64,000 nucleotides of DNA from positions 310,001-374,000 of the forward strand of contig NZ_VAJL01000001.1 in the NCBI RefSeq assembly GCF_006175945.1, in the 5' to 3' direction. The DNA comes from Chryseobacterium mulctrae (GTDB lineage: Bacteria > Bacteroidota > Bacteroidia > Flavobacteriales > Weeksellaceae). Made by a program: the position numbers and the translations under genes. How positions within the stretch are numbered: the first letter of the stretch is position 1; every line of letters begins with the position of its first letter. Positions 8,853 through 17,882 of the stretch are shown piece by piece. The notes under the pieces are model-generated. The model was not told the DNA's origin and did not search any database. It saw only the letters and a list, made by a program, of their open reading frames with translations.

Positions 8853-8883
8853 CAAAGATATTAATTTTATATTAATTTTCAAA
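8853..8883 (-). promoter_or_regulatory. Strong Bacteroidota-type promoter for the purM leader transcript
   Basis: Minus strand TTTG (8883-8880), exactly 19 nt, then TATCTTTG (8860-8853). This is the best consensus match in the window. It overlaps the 3' end of the flavin reductase gene. Confidence 0.7.
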
Positions 8884-8885
8884 TG

Positions 8886-9437
8886 CTATTTTTCTAAGAT
8901 TATTTCAACAGCAGAAATCTTATTTAATTTCTCTTGTAACTCACTGTTTTTATCGATGTTAGAAACTTTTTTATTTTCTTTATCGAAGTTATCATTAAAG
9001 AATGGAAGCGTGAAAGTATCAATAATATTCCCTCCATGTAACGGAAAGCGCTTTTCTGCAGCTTCCAAAACTCCCAAACCACCTCTTCCACCAGGAGCTG
9101 TAGCCATTAACAACATTGGTTTTTCGTTCCAAACCGCTCTGTCTTTAATTCTTGAAGTCCAATCGAAAACATTTTTAAATGCAGTGGAATATGTTCCGTT
9201 GTGCTCCGACAAAGAAACTAAAAGAATATCTGCAGCATCAATTTTTTCTGCAAAGTTTTTTGCTTCCTGAGGAACTCCGCTTTCTACTTCACGCTGATGT
9301 TTGTAGATCGGCATTTCAAAATCATTCATATCTACGATTTCCACTTCTGCATTTTCGATTAATGAAGCTGCGTAAGAAACTAATAATTTATTGATTGATG
9401 TTTCGGAATTACTTCCTGCTACTGCTAAGATTTTCAT
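8886..9437 (-). CDS. NADPH-dependent FMN reductase family protein
   Basis: A 183-residue flavodoxin-like oxidoreductase. The N-terminal MKILAVAGSNSETSINKLL is the FMN phosphate loop of the family, and LLVSLSEHNGTYSTAFKNVFDW with ATAPGGRGGLGVLEAAEKRF is the typical substrate/flavin edge. It is expected to reduce FMN or quinones in the cytoplasm with NAD(P)H. Monocistronic on the minus strand; the downstream leader promoter begins inside its end. The substrate cannot be read from sequence. Confidence 0.88.
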   Translation of the reverse strand: MKILAVAGSNSETSINKLLVSYAASLIENAEVEIVDMNDFEMPIYKHQREVESGVPQEAKNFAEKIDAADILLVSLSEHNGTYSTAFKNVFDWTSRIKDRAVWNEKPMLLMATAPGGRGGLGVLEAAEKRFPLHGGNIIDTFTLPFFNDNFDKENKKVSNIDKNSELQEKLNKISAVEIILEK

Positions 9438-9493
9438 TGTATATTTAAATTTGTCTAAGTTTTAATTTATTATTGAAGTAGTATTTAAATTTA

Positions 9494-9553
9494 AACCACC
9501 CCGTCAAAAATTCTTTCGAATTTTCGCCACCCCTCCAAAGGAGGGGAATTTTT
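9494..9553. repeat. Dispersed repeat (AACCACCCCGTC...CCCCTCC-GGAGGGG)
   Basis: An intergenic 60-bp element containing AACCACCCCGTC, then an inner TTCTTTCGAATTTT, then CCACCCCTCCAAAGGAGGGG. A second, reverse-oriented copy lies inside the DUF4450 gene at 48495-48551. Confidence 0.8.
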
Positions 9554-9573
9554 ATTCGGCAAAAATATTTTAA

Positions 9574-10302
9574 TTATTTTAAATAAGAGGGTAATTCCAT
9601 AGGAACTTCCATTAAAAGGATTTCAGTGTCTTCTGTTGCTTCGATGTTGAAACTTTGGGTATCCCAGATTCCTAAACCGTCTCTTTCACCTAAAACTCTA
9701 TCGCCTACTTTTGCACTTCCTTTTAAAACAAAAGCGTAAACGCCATTTCCTTTTTTATTGAGCATATAGTTTTTACCGTTTCCTTTGGTAAATTTAGCCA
9801 AATTGAACCATGCATCCTGATGGATCCAAACTCCGGCATCGTTTCTATTCGGTGATAAAATCTGTTGGAATCCGTTGTTTTTTTCTCCGTCTGCAATACT
9901 TATCTGATCGTATCTTGGCTCAACGCCAACTTCTCTGGGGAAAACCCAGATTTGTAAGAATTTTACGGCTTCGTCTTTATTTTTGTTATATTCGCTGTGT
10001 TGAACTCCCGTTCCTGCGCTCATTACCTGAATTTCTCCTTTTTTGATTACTGCAGTTGTTCCCATAGAATCTTTATGTTCCAAATCTCCTTCCAAAGGAA
10101 TAGAAATAATTTCCATGTCTTTGTGTGGATGTGTTCCGAAACCCATTCCCTGAGAAACGGTGTCGTCATTCAACACTCTTAAAACTCCGAAATGGGTTCT
10201 TTCAGGATTTTGGTAACCTGCAAAGCTGAATGTGTGATAAGAATTTAACCAACCATGGTTTGCGTGACCTCTTGAATCTGCTTTGTGATAAACTGTTTTC
10301 AT
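9574..10302 (-). CDS. Pirin family protein
   Basis: A 242-residue bicupin. The N-terminal cupin has the pirin signature HTFSFAGYQNPERTHFG, HPHKDMEIISIPLEG and GTGVQHSEYN, which contain the metal-binding His/Glu set. The C-terminal cupin is shorter and ends ILLMEVPMELPSYLK. Characterised pirins bind iron and some act as quercetin dioxygenases; the substrate here is unknown. It is a single minus-strand gene with a -7 box TACATTTG at 10363-10356 and a terminator-like hairpin belonging to the next unit upstream at 10511-10532. Confidence 0.92.
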   Translation of the reverse strand: MKTVYHKADSRGHANHGWLNSYHTFSFAGYQNPERTHFGVLRVLNDDTVSQGMGFGTHPHKDMEIISIPLEGDLEHKDSMGTTAVIKKGEIQVMSAGTGVQHSEYNKNKDEAVKFLQIWVFPREVGVEPRYDQISIADGEKNNGFQQILSPNRNDAGVWIHQDAWFNLAKFTKGNGKNYMLNKKGNGVYAFVLKGSAKVGDRVLGERDGLGIWDTQSFNIEATEDTEILLMEVPMELPSYLK

Positions 10303-10355
10303 ATTTTTATTATTTATTTGTTATCTAATTATTATAATTGCTTTTAATTATGATA

Positions 10356-10363
10356 CAAATGTA
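10356..10363 (-). promoter_or_regulatory. -7 box of the pirin gene
   Basis: TACATTTG on the minus strand, 53 nt before the start codon. No good -33 element is seen at the right distance. Confidence 0.35.
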
Positions 10364-10510
10364 CAGCTTGCAGTTTCCGGAATTGTTGACGTAGGATAAG
10401 AAAGGATTTTATGTGAATTACAAATCGTGAATCGTCAATTTTCTTCGAAGTGAATTTTACTGCTACACATTTATCATAAGCTTTGGCTAAAGCCATTTTC
10501 TTAAAAACAT

Positions 10511-10532
10511 AAAAAGCGGACTAAAGTCCGCT
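10511..10532 (-). terminator. Hairpin AGCGGACT-AGTCCGCT after the NTF2-like gene
   Basis: A perfect 8-bp stem with a 2-nt loop followed by TTTTTATG on the minus strand, about 40 nt past the stop of the gene at 10572-11102. From memory, AGCGGACTAAAGTCCGCT is also a common dispersed word in Chryseobacterium; a relaxed relative (AAAGGACTAAAGCTCG) occurs near 55311. Confidence 0.6.
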
Positions 10533-10571
10533 CCTATTGATGAAATTATTGATTTTATATCGTTAAATAAT

Positions 10572-11102
10572 TTATTTTTTATTGTTTTTCAGTTCCGTTA
10601 AAATATCATCTTCCATTGCAGATTTTTCGGCAACCACTTTATCGACAACGTCATTTGGAACTGTCATTGAAAGTACATATTGTTTTACTTTCCAGGCTCC
10701 GTTTATTTTTTCTAAAACTCCTGAGCCACGGCAGATTTTCATTTGAGTATCCAATAATTCGTCAAACCAAGCGAAATTTCCATCTTTACTGAAATAGATA
10801 TTTCTTTTCACGGAAGTAAAATTCCATGTTTTTTTCTTGTCGAAATGCGGTTTTGCCCAAGTTTTAAATTCTTGCTTATTCCAGATTTCTGTTGCGTCGG
10901 TTCCGATAAATGTAGATTCATCAGCAAAAAAACTGAAGTATTTTTCAAATTCTGCGTTGGCTGCAGCAACATTGAAATCATCAAGCATTTTTGAGATTTC
11001 TTTTTTTTCTTTTTCAAATTTAGCATCTTTAGATTGTGCTGAAAAGCTTGAAAAAGCAAATAGAAAGATTGCTAAAGCAAAGAAAAGTTTTGTTTTTTTC
11101 AT
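10572..11102 (-). CDS. Secreted NTF2/SnoaL-like protein
   Basis: 176 residues with a clear signal peptide (MKKTKLFFALAIFLFAFSSF, then SAQ). The mature part has the cone-fold pattern of NTF2-like proteins: a long first helix (EISKMLDDFNVAAANAEFEK), FADESTFIGTDATEIWNKQEF, and a C-terminal strand ending in WKVKQYVLSMTVPND. This family includes ketosteroid isomerase-like enzymes and binding proteins, but no catalytic set is obvious. The periplasm is the likely location. A related secreted NTF2-like protein lies at 53508-53951. Confidence 0.8.
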   Translation of the reverse strand: MKKTKLFFALAIFLFAFSSFSAQSKDAKFEKEKKEISKMLDDFNVAAANAEFEKYFSFFADESTFIGTDATEIWNKQEFKTWAKPHFDKKKTWNFTSVKRNIYFSKDGNFAWFDELLDTQMKICRGSGVLEKINGAWKVKQYVLSMTVPNDVVDKVVAEKSAMEDDILTELKNNKK

Positions 11103-11169
11103 TATAATAGATTTATATTTTATTCATTATATACGGTTTAGTCCATGATAAAAAATTTAATACTTTTTT

Positions 11170-11308
11170 TACCGCAAAAGAATCAAAAGAAATAATTGAA
11201 AAAAGAGAAAACCAAAAGTATTCAAAATGTAAAATTTTCATTTATTATTGTTTTGCTAACTTTTGATCAGCTTATTCCGTTATAAAATCTTTTGTCGCTT
11301 TTGCGGTT
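11170..11308. repeat. Inverted repeat pair ACCGCAAAAG...CTTTTGCGGT
   Basis: TACCGCAAAAGAATCAAAAG near 11170 and CTTTTGTCGCTTTTGCGGTTA near 11290-11310 face each other across about 100 bp of AT-rich sequence. This belongs to the same construction type as the repeats at 28105, 49627 and 59543, in which each arm contains a doubled short word. Confidence 0.6.
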
Positions 11309-11317
11309 AAAAATATG

Positions 11318-12370
11318 TCATTTCCTAAAATATCCGATACAAAAAAGAGTTTCACCTTTATTTACCGGCGGAGTTCCTACTTTGTACAAAATAATTCCGG
11401 TGGTTTGTGAAACGATATCGTGTTTTTTATTTCCAAATTTGTCTGTAATATAGCCTAAAATTTGATTCTTTTTTACTTTATCTCCACTTTTCAGTTCACT
11501 ATAAAAAATTCCATCTTCCGGCACTCTTATATAATCTTGCTGGTTTAAAAGAACAGTTTGCTTTTGATTGACCGTTTTTGATTTTCCAGTCACATAATTT
11601 CCCGAATTTTCAAGCATGTTGTAAACCGCAGTTTTAATCAAATGTACATTGTCTTTCTGTACAGTTCCCAGTTTTCCGGCTTCAATACTCAAAGCTATAA
11701 TTCCCTGTTGTGTAGCTTCTTTGAAAGCATATTTCGCAGGTTCGGTCGGAGTTAAAGTGTAAGGATAAGAAACAACATATTGAATTCCTGATTTTACAGA
11801 TAAATCGTGAGTTTTTTTAGTGTTTTCAGCTGTATCTTTTCTGTCGTAATAGCAGACAAAAGACAGTAAATCTTCATTAGCATCACCACCATGAATATCT
11901 AAAAAAAATGTTGAATTCGGAATAATTTCTTTCGTGATCAAGTGTGCGATCTGCTCGGTTGAACTTCCTTTTTCTAAGCCCGGAAAAGCGGTATTTAAAT
12001 TTTTCTGGTCTAAAGGATTTACAAAAGGAGTCCTTTTTTGAAAAGATTCAACATTTGCGATCGGAATAATAATTAAACTTCCTTTTATATTTTCAGGTTT
12101 TATTTCTTTTAATAATTCCTGAACAGCAATAATTGGTGGATATTCGTAGCCATGAATTCCTGCAACAATAGTGAAAACCGGACCATTTTCTTTTCCTTTA
12201 ATAATCGTAACCGGTAAATAAGTTTCCTTTGAATCACTTTTAACAGAAAATATTGTGTCTTTTCTGAAAGAACCATTTTGCTTTAAAATTTCCTTTACTG
12301 ATTGAGATTTCAACATTGTAAAAGAAACAAAAGCTGATAACACAATCGTTTTGAAGATCAATTTTATCAT
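11318..12370 (-). CDS. Succinylglutamate desuccinylase/aspartoacylase-type hydrolase
   Basis: 350 residues with an N-terminal hydrophobic export sequence (IFKTIVLSAFVSFTMLKSQS). The zinc carboxypeptidase-like core has AGIHGYEYPP (HxxE zinc ligands) and FLDIHGGDAN (third His), and SIEAGKLG probably carries the catalytic Glu. The C-terminal lipoyl-like domain (QDYIRVPEDGIFYSELKSGD) is typical of the AstE/AspA family. It likely removes an acyl or amino-acid group from a small amide outside the cytoplasm; the substrate is unknown. It starts 18 bp after the transporter gene, so the two form an operon. Confidence 0.85.
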   Translation of the reverse strand: MIKLIFKTIVLSAFVSFTMLKSQSVKEILKQNGSFRKDTIFSVKSDSKETYLPVTIIKGKENGPVFTIVAGIHGYEYPPIIAVQELLKEIKPENIKGSLIIIPIANVESFQKRTPFVNPLDQKNLNTAFPGLEKGSSTEQIAHLITKEIIPNSTFFLDIHGGDANEDLLSFVCYYDRKDTAENTKKTHDLSVKSGIQYVVSYPYTLTPTEPAKYAFKEATQQGIIALSIEAGKLGTVQKDNVHLIKTAVYNMLENSGNYVTGKSKTVNQKQTVLLNQQDYIRVPEDGIFYSELKSGDKVKKNQILGYITDKFGNKKHDIVSQTTGIILYKVGTPPVNKGETLFCIGYFRK

Positions 12371-12388
12371 TTTTAAATATCATTAAAT

Positions 12389-13384
12389 TTAAGATGCTGT
12401 AATTTCCATTCGTTTTGCAATTCTGTTTGCCAACCAACTTACGTAGAACAATTGAAAACTGTGATAAACCATTATAGGAAGTAAAAATAAAACTTTTTGC
12501 TCATCCGGAATTCCTAAAACAAGCAGGAACAAACTTCCGTGAACCAAAGATTTTTTTGATCCGCAAAAAGTAGCAGTGATAATTTCTTTAGGTTTAAAAT
12601 TCATTTTTTTAGCCAAAAATTTAAGGATCTCATAGACTGAAAAGAACAGAAAAACCACACTCAACGCCAAAATTACAAACACCACTGAAGGAACTGAAGC
12701 AAAAATACTTTCAATAAATGCACTCGAAAAGCTTTCATACACGATCAATAAAATAATCAGTCGGTCAAATTCTGCGATGATACTTGAATATTTTGTCACC
12801 CACTTTTTGAAAAAAGGATTCAGCAAAATCCCTAAAATAATCGGAAGTAAAACTTTTAGTAATAACTGTTCGATAATCTCGATTTGATTTCCACCTTCTC
12901 CATTCGAAGTCAGGAAAAAACTCATCAAAAGCGGAGTCATCACAATCCCGATAACTCCTGAAATGGAAGCATTAAAAATCGCTGAAGTTACGTTTCCTTT
13001 TGCAATAGAAACCATCACAACCGATGAAGAAACGGTTGACGGTAAACTTGCAAGAAAAAATACGGAAAGCCAAATATTATAATATTGAGAATCTTTTACA
13101 AATGGATAAAAAATTAAGACCAGTAAAGGAAAAATAATAAAAGTGCCTGACTGAATCAGTAAATGTAATTTCCAATTGGAAACATCTTTTACTACTTCTT
13201 TCAGATTTAATTTTAAACCATATAAAAGAAAAATCCCGGCAATTCCCCAATCGATAAATCCTGAAAGATTAAAAAACTGGTTGTAAGATCCTTTAAAGGG
13301 AATCAGTTTCGCCATTAAAACCATCGCAACCAATAAAAAAAGAAAAGTATTTTGCTTGGTGAAAATTTTAGTCATCAGCTTCAT
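12389..13384 (-). CDS. SBF-like (bile acid:sodium symporter family) transporter
   Basis: 331 residues with about ten hydrophobic segments from residue 10 to the C-terminus and no soluble domain. Recognisable family stretches are DWGIAGIFLLYGLKLNLKEV near the start, LPSTVSSSVVMVSIAKGN, and FCGSKKSLVHGSLF with the downstream helix. This matches the SBF-like (YfeH-type) branch of the bile acid:Na+ symporter superfamily. It sits upstream of the AstE-like hydrolase with 18 bp between them, suggesting that it exports or imports the substrate or product of that enzyme; that is inference. Confidence 0.88.
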   Translation of the reverse strand: MKLMTKIFTKQNTFLFLLVAMVLMAKLIPFKGSYNQFFNLSGFIDWGIAGIFLLYGLKLNLKEVVKDVSNWKLHLLIQSGTFIIFPLLVLIFYPFVKDSQYYNIWLSVFFLASLPSTVSSSVVMVSIAKGNVTSAIFNASISGVIGIVMTPLLMSFFLTSNGEGGNQIEIIEQLLLKVLLPIILGILLNPFFKKWVTKYSSIIAEFDRLIILLIVYESFSSAFIESIFASVPSVVFVILALSVVFLFFSVYEILKFLAKKMNFKPKEIITATFCGSKKSLVHGSLFLLVLGIPDEQKVLFLLPIMVYHSFQLFYVSWLANRIAKRMEITAS

Positions 13385-13401
13385 TCAATATCATTTAAAA
13401 T

Positions 13402-13433
13402 AAAAATCCTTAAAGTTTTTAGCTTTAAGGATT
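13402..13433 (-). terminator. Terminator after the GH97 gene
   Basis: Perfect 11-bp stem AATCCTTAAAG / CTTTAAGGATT with a 7-nt loop and TTTTTA following on the minus strand, 18 nt past the GH97 stop and 18 nt before the transporter start. Confidence 0.75.
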
Positions 13434-13450
13434 CTAAAATTACAAATTAT

Positions 13451-15604
13451 TTATTTTACAGGCTTTATGGAAACAGCAAAACCACCGCTTCGAGCCATTT
13501 TAAAATTTATTTTAGATTTACTCGTAATCTGCTTTTTGTAGATGTTATAACTTTGAGGATTATCGATATAATCAGCATCTTTTCCATCTTCATAAATGGT
13601 TGCTTCGTATTTTTTTCCTTTATCTAAAAATGAAAAATCTACGGTATATTCTCGCTTATTTTCATCGGTAATTCCGCCTACAAACCAGTTTTCTGTGCCT
13701 TTTGCTTTTCTCGCTGTGATCACATGATCTCCCGGTTCTGCTGAAAGAATTTTCGTATCATCCCAATCTGCTGCAACATCTTTGATAAACTGAAAGGCAT
13801 CCATGTGTTTTGCATAGTTTTCAGGCAAATCTGCAGCCATTTGAAGTGGCATATACATCGTAACATAGAGCGCCAATTGTTTTGCTAAAGTAGTTTTCAC
13901 AAAACGTTTATCTCCCGGAAAATAATAATCTAATTTAGTTTGAAAAATTCCTGGCGTATAATCCATCGAACCACCCATCCATCTTGTAAACGGAAGAATT
14001 GTTTGGTGATCAGGATTATTTCCTGCGAAAGCTTCATATTCTGTTCCACGAGCTGCTTCTGCTGAAATATAATTTGGATAAGTACGGCTTTCTCCACCCG
14101 GACGAACCGATTCGTGAGAATTGACCATGATTTTATAATCATTCGCTTTTTCTACAATTCTGTAATAATGATTGATCGTCCATTGCGAATAATGATGCTC
14201 TCCTCTCGGAATAATATCGCCTACATAACCCGTTTTCACAGAAGTATAACCGTATTTATTCATTAACTGAAAAGCCTTATCTGCCCATCTTTCGTAATTC
14301 GTTGCCGAACCAGAAGTTTCGTGATGCATAATTAGTTTAATTCCTTTTGAATGTGCGTATTCATTCAGTATTTTAATATCAAAATCCGGATAAGGGGTCA
14401 AAAAATCAAAAACATATTCCTTGGAATGACCGAACCAGTCTTCCCAACCGATATTCCAGCCTTCGATCAACAAACCGTCGAAACCGTTTGCAGCGGCAAA
14501 ATCAATATATTCTTTAACTCTTGTAGTATTTGCTGCGTGTTTTCCGTTGGGTGTTAATTTAGAAAAATCTGTTACTCCAAGATGCACATTATCTGCTGTA
14601 GAATACGCCCACTGCGCTTTTCCGATAATCATTTCCCACCAAACTCCCATATATTTTGTAGGTTTTATATAAGAAGTGTCGGTGTATTTTGTAGGTTCAT
14701 TCAGATTAAATAACATTTTTGAGTCCATTAACTCTTCCGCTTTTGGAGACACGATAATAGTTCTCCAAGGCGTTACAGAAGGAGTCTGAATGTAACCTTT
14801 TGCACCTTGTCGATCCGCTGTAAGATGCGTTTTAAATTTAAAATTCTGAGCATCAACCTCAAGATGTGAAGCTGCATAATTTAGAACTGCCGCTTCTGCA
14901 ATATTGATATACAATGGTTCTTTTCCGTTCTTTTTTAACATCAAAGGCGATTGAACTGCATTTTTAATTAATTTCTGTGAAGCATTAGAATCAAAAGCTT
15001 TATCCCATCTTGTAGGAATTTCTGAAATATTTGTTTCCTGATATCTGTATTCCTGAGAATCGTAATCGGCAACCATCCACCAAGCTTTCATGTCGGTTGG
15101 AAAATCAAATTCTGTATCTTCTTCTTTGATGATAAAATAATTCAGATTTTTCTGCTGTGGAAATTCGTATCTAAAACCTAAGCCGTCATTGAACAGTCTA
15201 AACTTTACGACAATACTTCTGTCTGTAGAATTTTGATTCAGCGTAATCGCCAATTCATTATAATGATTGATGTAATTTTTCTTTTCACCTAAAACGGGTT
15301 GCCATGTTTCGTTTTTTGAATCTCTTTTTTCGGAAGTTTTAACAAAGTCATTATTCAAATCAAATTTTGCATCTTCCGCTTTAGTTATTTCAGAAGCGAA
15401 ACTTATCGAAGTATCTTTAAAAAGCCTTAAACCTAATTTTGAATCTTCAACAACCGTAGATCCGTTGTATTTTAAATTGTAAAAGGGAACTCCGTTTTTG
15501 AGCTGAAAATTCATTTCAAATTTTCCGTCCGGAGATTTCAGAGATTGTGCCTGTGCACCTGCAAACATCATCGATAATAAAACCGCAGCAACTGTAATTT
15601 TCAT
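13451..15604 (-). CDS. Glycoside hydrolase family 97 (SusB-like alpha-glucosidase)
   Basis: 717 residues with signal peptide MKITVAAVLLSMMFAGAQAQ. The N-terminal super-sandwich (about 20-290) is followed by a (beta/alpha)8 barrel with VNSHESVRPGGESRTYPN and SAEAARGTEYEAFAGNNPDH, the calcium and catalytic Glu regions of GH97. The segment SVKTGYVGDIIPRGEHH has Gly where retaining members carry their nucleophilic Asp, so an inverting SusB-type alpha-glucosidase is favoured; that reading rests on recalled family knowledge. It is periplasmic or surface-located. Monocistronic, with no SusC/SusD next to it. Confidence 0.92.
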   Translation of the reverse strand: MKITVAAVLLSMMFAGAQAQSLKSPDGKFEMNFQLKNGVPFYNLKYNGSTVVEDSKLGLRLFKDTSISFASEITKAEDAKFDLNNDFVKTSEKRDSKNETWQPVLGEKKNYINHYNELAITLNQNSTDRSIVVKFRLFNDGLGFRYEFPQQKNLNYFIIKEEDTEFDFPTDMKAWWMVADYDSQEYRYQETNISEIPTRWDKAFDSNASQKLIKNAVQSPLMLKKNGKEPLYINIAEAAVLNYAASHLEVDAQNFKFKTHLTADRQGAKGYIQTPSVTPWRTIIVSPKAEELMDSKMLFNLNEPTKYTDTSYIKPTKYMGVWWEMIIGKAQWAYSTADNVHLGVTDFSKLTPNGKHAANTTRVKEYIDFAAANGFDGLLIEGWNIGWEDWFGHSKEYVFDFLTPYPDFDIKILNEYAHSKGIKLIMHHETSGSATNYERWADKAFQLMNKYGYTSVKTGYVGDIIPRGEHHYSQWTINHYYRIVEKANDYKIMVNSHESVRPGGESRTYPNYISAEAARGTEYEAFAGNNPDHQTILPFTRWMGGSMDYTPGIFQTKLDYYFPGDKRFVKTTLAKQLALYVTMYMPLQMAADLPENYAKHMDAFQFIKDVAADWDDTKILSAEPGDHVITARKAKGTENWFVGGITDENKREYTVDFSFLDKGKKYEATIYEDGKDADYIDNPQSYNIYKKQITSKSKINFKMARSGGFAVSIKPVK

Positions 15605-15742
15605 TTTATTGAATATTTATAAACTTTAAAAATAAAAAATTAGAACCAACAATTACCAATAATTCAGATAAAGATTATTTAGCTATAAAATTTACACATG
15701 ATATTATAGCGTCTAAATCGGGGAATTTTGGCAGATTATCTT

Positions 15743-15750
15743 TATCTTTG
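15743..15750 (+). promoter_or_regulatory. -7 box of metG
   Basis: TATCTTTG on the plus strand, 22 nt before the metG start. The nearest upstream TTTG (15727-15730) is only 12 nt away, shorter than usual. Confidence 0.5.
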
Positions 15751-15772
15751 CAGACTTAAAACTATACTATAA

Positions 15773-17809
15773 ATGTCAAACAGAAAGATGATTACGGCGG
15801 CTTTGCCATATGCAAACGGACCGGTTCATATTGGGCATTTGGCTGGAGTTTACATTCCTGCAGATGTTTATGCTAGATTTCAGAGAAGATCAGGAAAAGA
15901 TGTTGCTTTTATTTGCGGAAGCGATGAACATGGAATTCCTATCACCATAAGAGCTAAAAAAGAAGGCGTTACCCCACAAGATATTGTCGATAAATATCAC
16001 GAGATCATCAAAAAATCTTTTTCAGATTTGGGAATTTCGTTTGATGAATATTCTAGAACAACTTCGGCTAATCACCGTGAAACAAGCCAGGATTTCTTTA
16101 AAGTTCTTTATGAAAAAGGGAAATTTTCGGAAGAAATGTCTGAGCAATATTTCGATGAGCAGGCTAATGAATTTTTGGCTGACCGATATATCGTTGGAAC
16201 TTGTCCGAACTGCGGAAACGAAAACGCTTACGGAGATCAGTGTGAGAAATGTGGTTCTACCCTTTCGCCATCAGAATTGATCAATCCAAAATCAATGTTG
16301 AGCGGAAATGTTCCTATTTTAAAAGAAACAAAAAACTGGTATTTACCATTAAATGAATATGAAGATTTCCTAAACGAATGGATTATCGAAGGTCATAAAG
16401 ACGATTGGAAACCGAATGTTTACGGACAGGTAAAATCTTGGTTAAATGATGGTTTAAAACCTCGTGCAATGACCAGAGATTTGAACTGGGGTGTTCCTGT
16501 TCCACTTCCCGGAGCAGACGGAAAAGTATTGTATGTTTGGTTTGATGCACCGATCGGTTACATTTCTTTCACCAAAGAATGGGCTGCAAAAAATGGAAAA
16601 GACTGGAAAGATTACTGGCAAAGTGAAGAATCTGATTTAGTACATTTTATTGGAAAGGATAATATCGTGTTCCACTGTATTATTTTCCCTGCGATGATGA
16701 AAGCTCACGGAGATTACAAAATGCCGAAAAATGTTCCTGCCTTTGAATTTTTAAATCTTGAAAACGATAAAATTTCAACTTCAAGAAACTGGGCGGTTTG
16801 GGCACACGAATATGTTGAAGATTTCCCTGGACAGCAGGATGTTTTGCGTTATGCATTACTTTCTTCAGCTCCGGAAACGAAAGATAATAACTTTACATGG
16901 AAAGATTTCCAGACTAAAAACAATTCTGAATTGGTTGGAATTTTTGGAAACTTCATCAACAGAGTTGCGGTTTTAATTCATAAATATTATGATGGAATCG
17001 TTCCTCTAGGTGATGTAAATGCTCTTGAATTAGCGGAAATCAATAAATCAGCAAAAGAAATTTCAGGATTCCTTGAAAATTACGAATTCAGAAATTCTTT
17101 AACGGCTTTAATGAATTTAGCTCGTTTCGGAAACCAATATCTTCAGGCTGAAGAACCTTGGAAAACGATTAAAGATAATCCTGAAAAAGCGGCGCATTCA
17201 TTATTTGTTGGAGCTCAGATTGCAGTTGCTTTAGCGCAATTGTGTGAACCGTTTATGCCTTTCAGTTCTGAGAAATTATTGAATATGTTTAACGTTCAAA
17301 AATCAGACTGGAATACTGTTGAAACAAAAACTGTTTTAATTGAAACGGGTCATCAAATCAACGAAGCATCTCTTCTTTTCTCAAAAATTGAAGACGACGT
17401 TATTGAAGCTCAGATTCAGAAATTAGAAAATACAAAACAAAGCAATAAAAAAACAAATCCTAACGCCAACCCAATGAAAGAGGAAATACAGTTTGATGAT
17501 TTTACAAAAATCGACTTGAGAACAGCAACGATTATTGAAGCTGAAAAAGTAGAAAAAGCTGATAAATTATTAAAACTAACTGTTGATACAGGAGTTGATG
17601 TAAGAACTGTAGTTTCAGGGATTGCAGAAAGCTTTACCGCTGAAGAAGTGATCGGAAAACAAGTGATGATCTTATTAAATCTTGCTCCAAGAAAAATCAG
17701 AGGAATTGAATCTCAGGGAATGTTGTTATTAACAACAAAACCAGATGGAAAATTATCTTTTGTAACTCCGGACGACAGCAATGTTGAGAACGGAATTGAG
17801 ATTGGATAA
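15773..17809 (+). CDS. metG: Methionine-tRNA ligase
   Basis: 678 residues. The class I signature is PYANGPVHIGHLAG (HIGH) near residue 13 and KISTS (KMSKS equivalent) near 335. The zinc knuckle CPNCGNENAYGDQCEKCG lies at about 144-161. After the anticodon-binding helical domain comes a Lys-rich linker (NTKQSNKKTNPNANPMKEEI) and a C-terminal EMAP/Trbp111-type tRNA-binding domain (FTKIDLRTATIIEAEKVEKA). The length is normal for forms with the C-terminal domain. Single gene with promoter box and terminator. Confidence 0.98.
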   Translation: MSNRKMITAALPYANGPVHIGHLAGVYIPADVYARFQRRSGKDVAFICGSDEHGIPITIRAKKEGVTPQDIVDKYHEIIKKSFSDLGISFDEYSRTTSANHRETSQDFFKVLYEKGKFSEEMSEQYFDEQANEFLADRYIVGTCPNCGNENAYGDQCEKCGSTLSPSELINPKSMLSGNVPILKETKNWYLPLNEYEDFLNEWIIEGHKDDWKPNVYGQVKSWLNDGLKPRAMTRDLNWGVPVPLPGADGKVLYVWFDAPIGYISFTKEWAAKNGKDWKDYWQSEESDLVHFIGKDNIVFHCIIFPAMMKAHGDYKMPKNVPAFEFLNLENDKISTSRNWAVWAHEYVEDFPGQQDVLRYALLSSAPETKDNNFTWKDFQTKNNSELVGIFGNFINRVAVLIHKYYDGIVPLGDVNALELAEINKSAKEISGFLENYEFRNSLTALMNLARFGNQYLQAEEPWKTIKDNPEKAAHSLFVGAQIAVALAQLCEPFMPFSSEKLLNMFNVQKSDWNTVETKTVLIETGHQINEASLLFSKIEDDVIEAQIQKLENTKQSNKKTNPNANPMKEEIQFDDFTKIDLRTATIIEAEKVEKADKLLKLTVDTGVDVRTVVSGIAESFTAEEVIGKQVMILLNLAPRKIRGIESQGMLLLTTKPDGKLSFVTPDDSNVENGIEIG

Positions 17810-17831
17810 ATTTTCAATATTTAGATAAATG

Positions 17832-17861
17832 AAACGACGCAAATTCTGCGTCGTTTTTTTT
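17832..17861 (+). terminator. Terminator after metG
   Basis: Perfect 10-bp stem AAACGACGCA / TGCGTCGTTT with an AATTC loop and a T tract, 22 nt past the metG stop. Confidence 0.9.
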
Positions 17862-17882
17862 ATGATTATATTTTTATAAAAA

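Noticed and set aside
8956..9270. 104-codon plus-strand frame
   Set aside because: Antisense to the NADPH-dependent FMN reductase gene.
10808..11148. Frames on both strands over the NTF2-like gene
   Set aside because: They overlap the signal peptide and NTF2 domain of the real gene in other frames.
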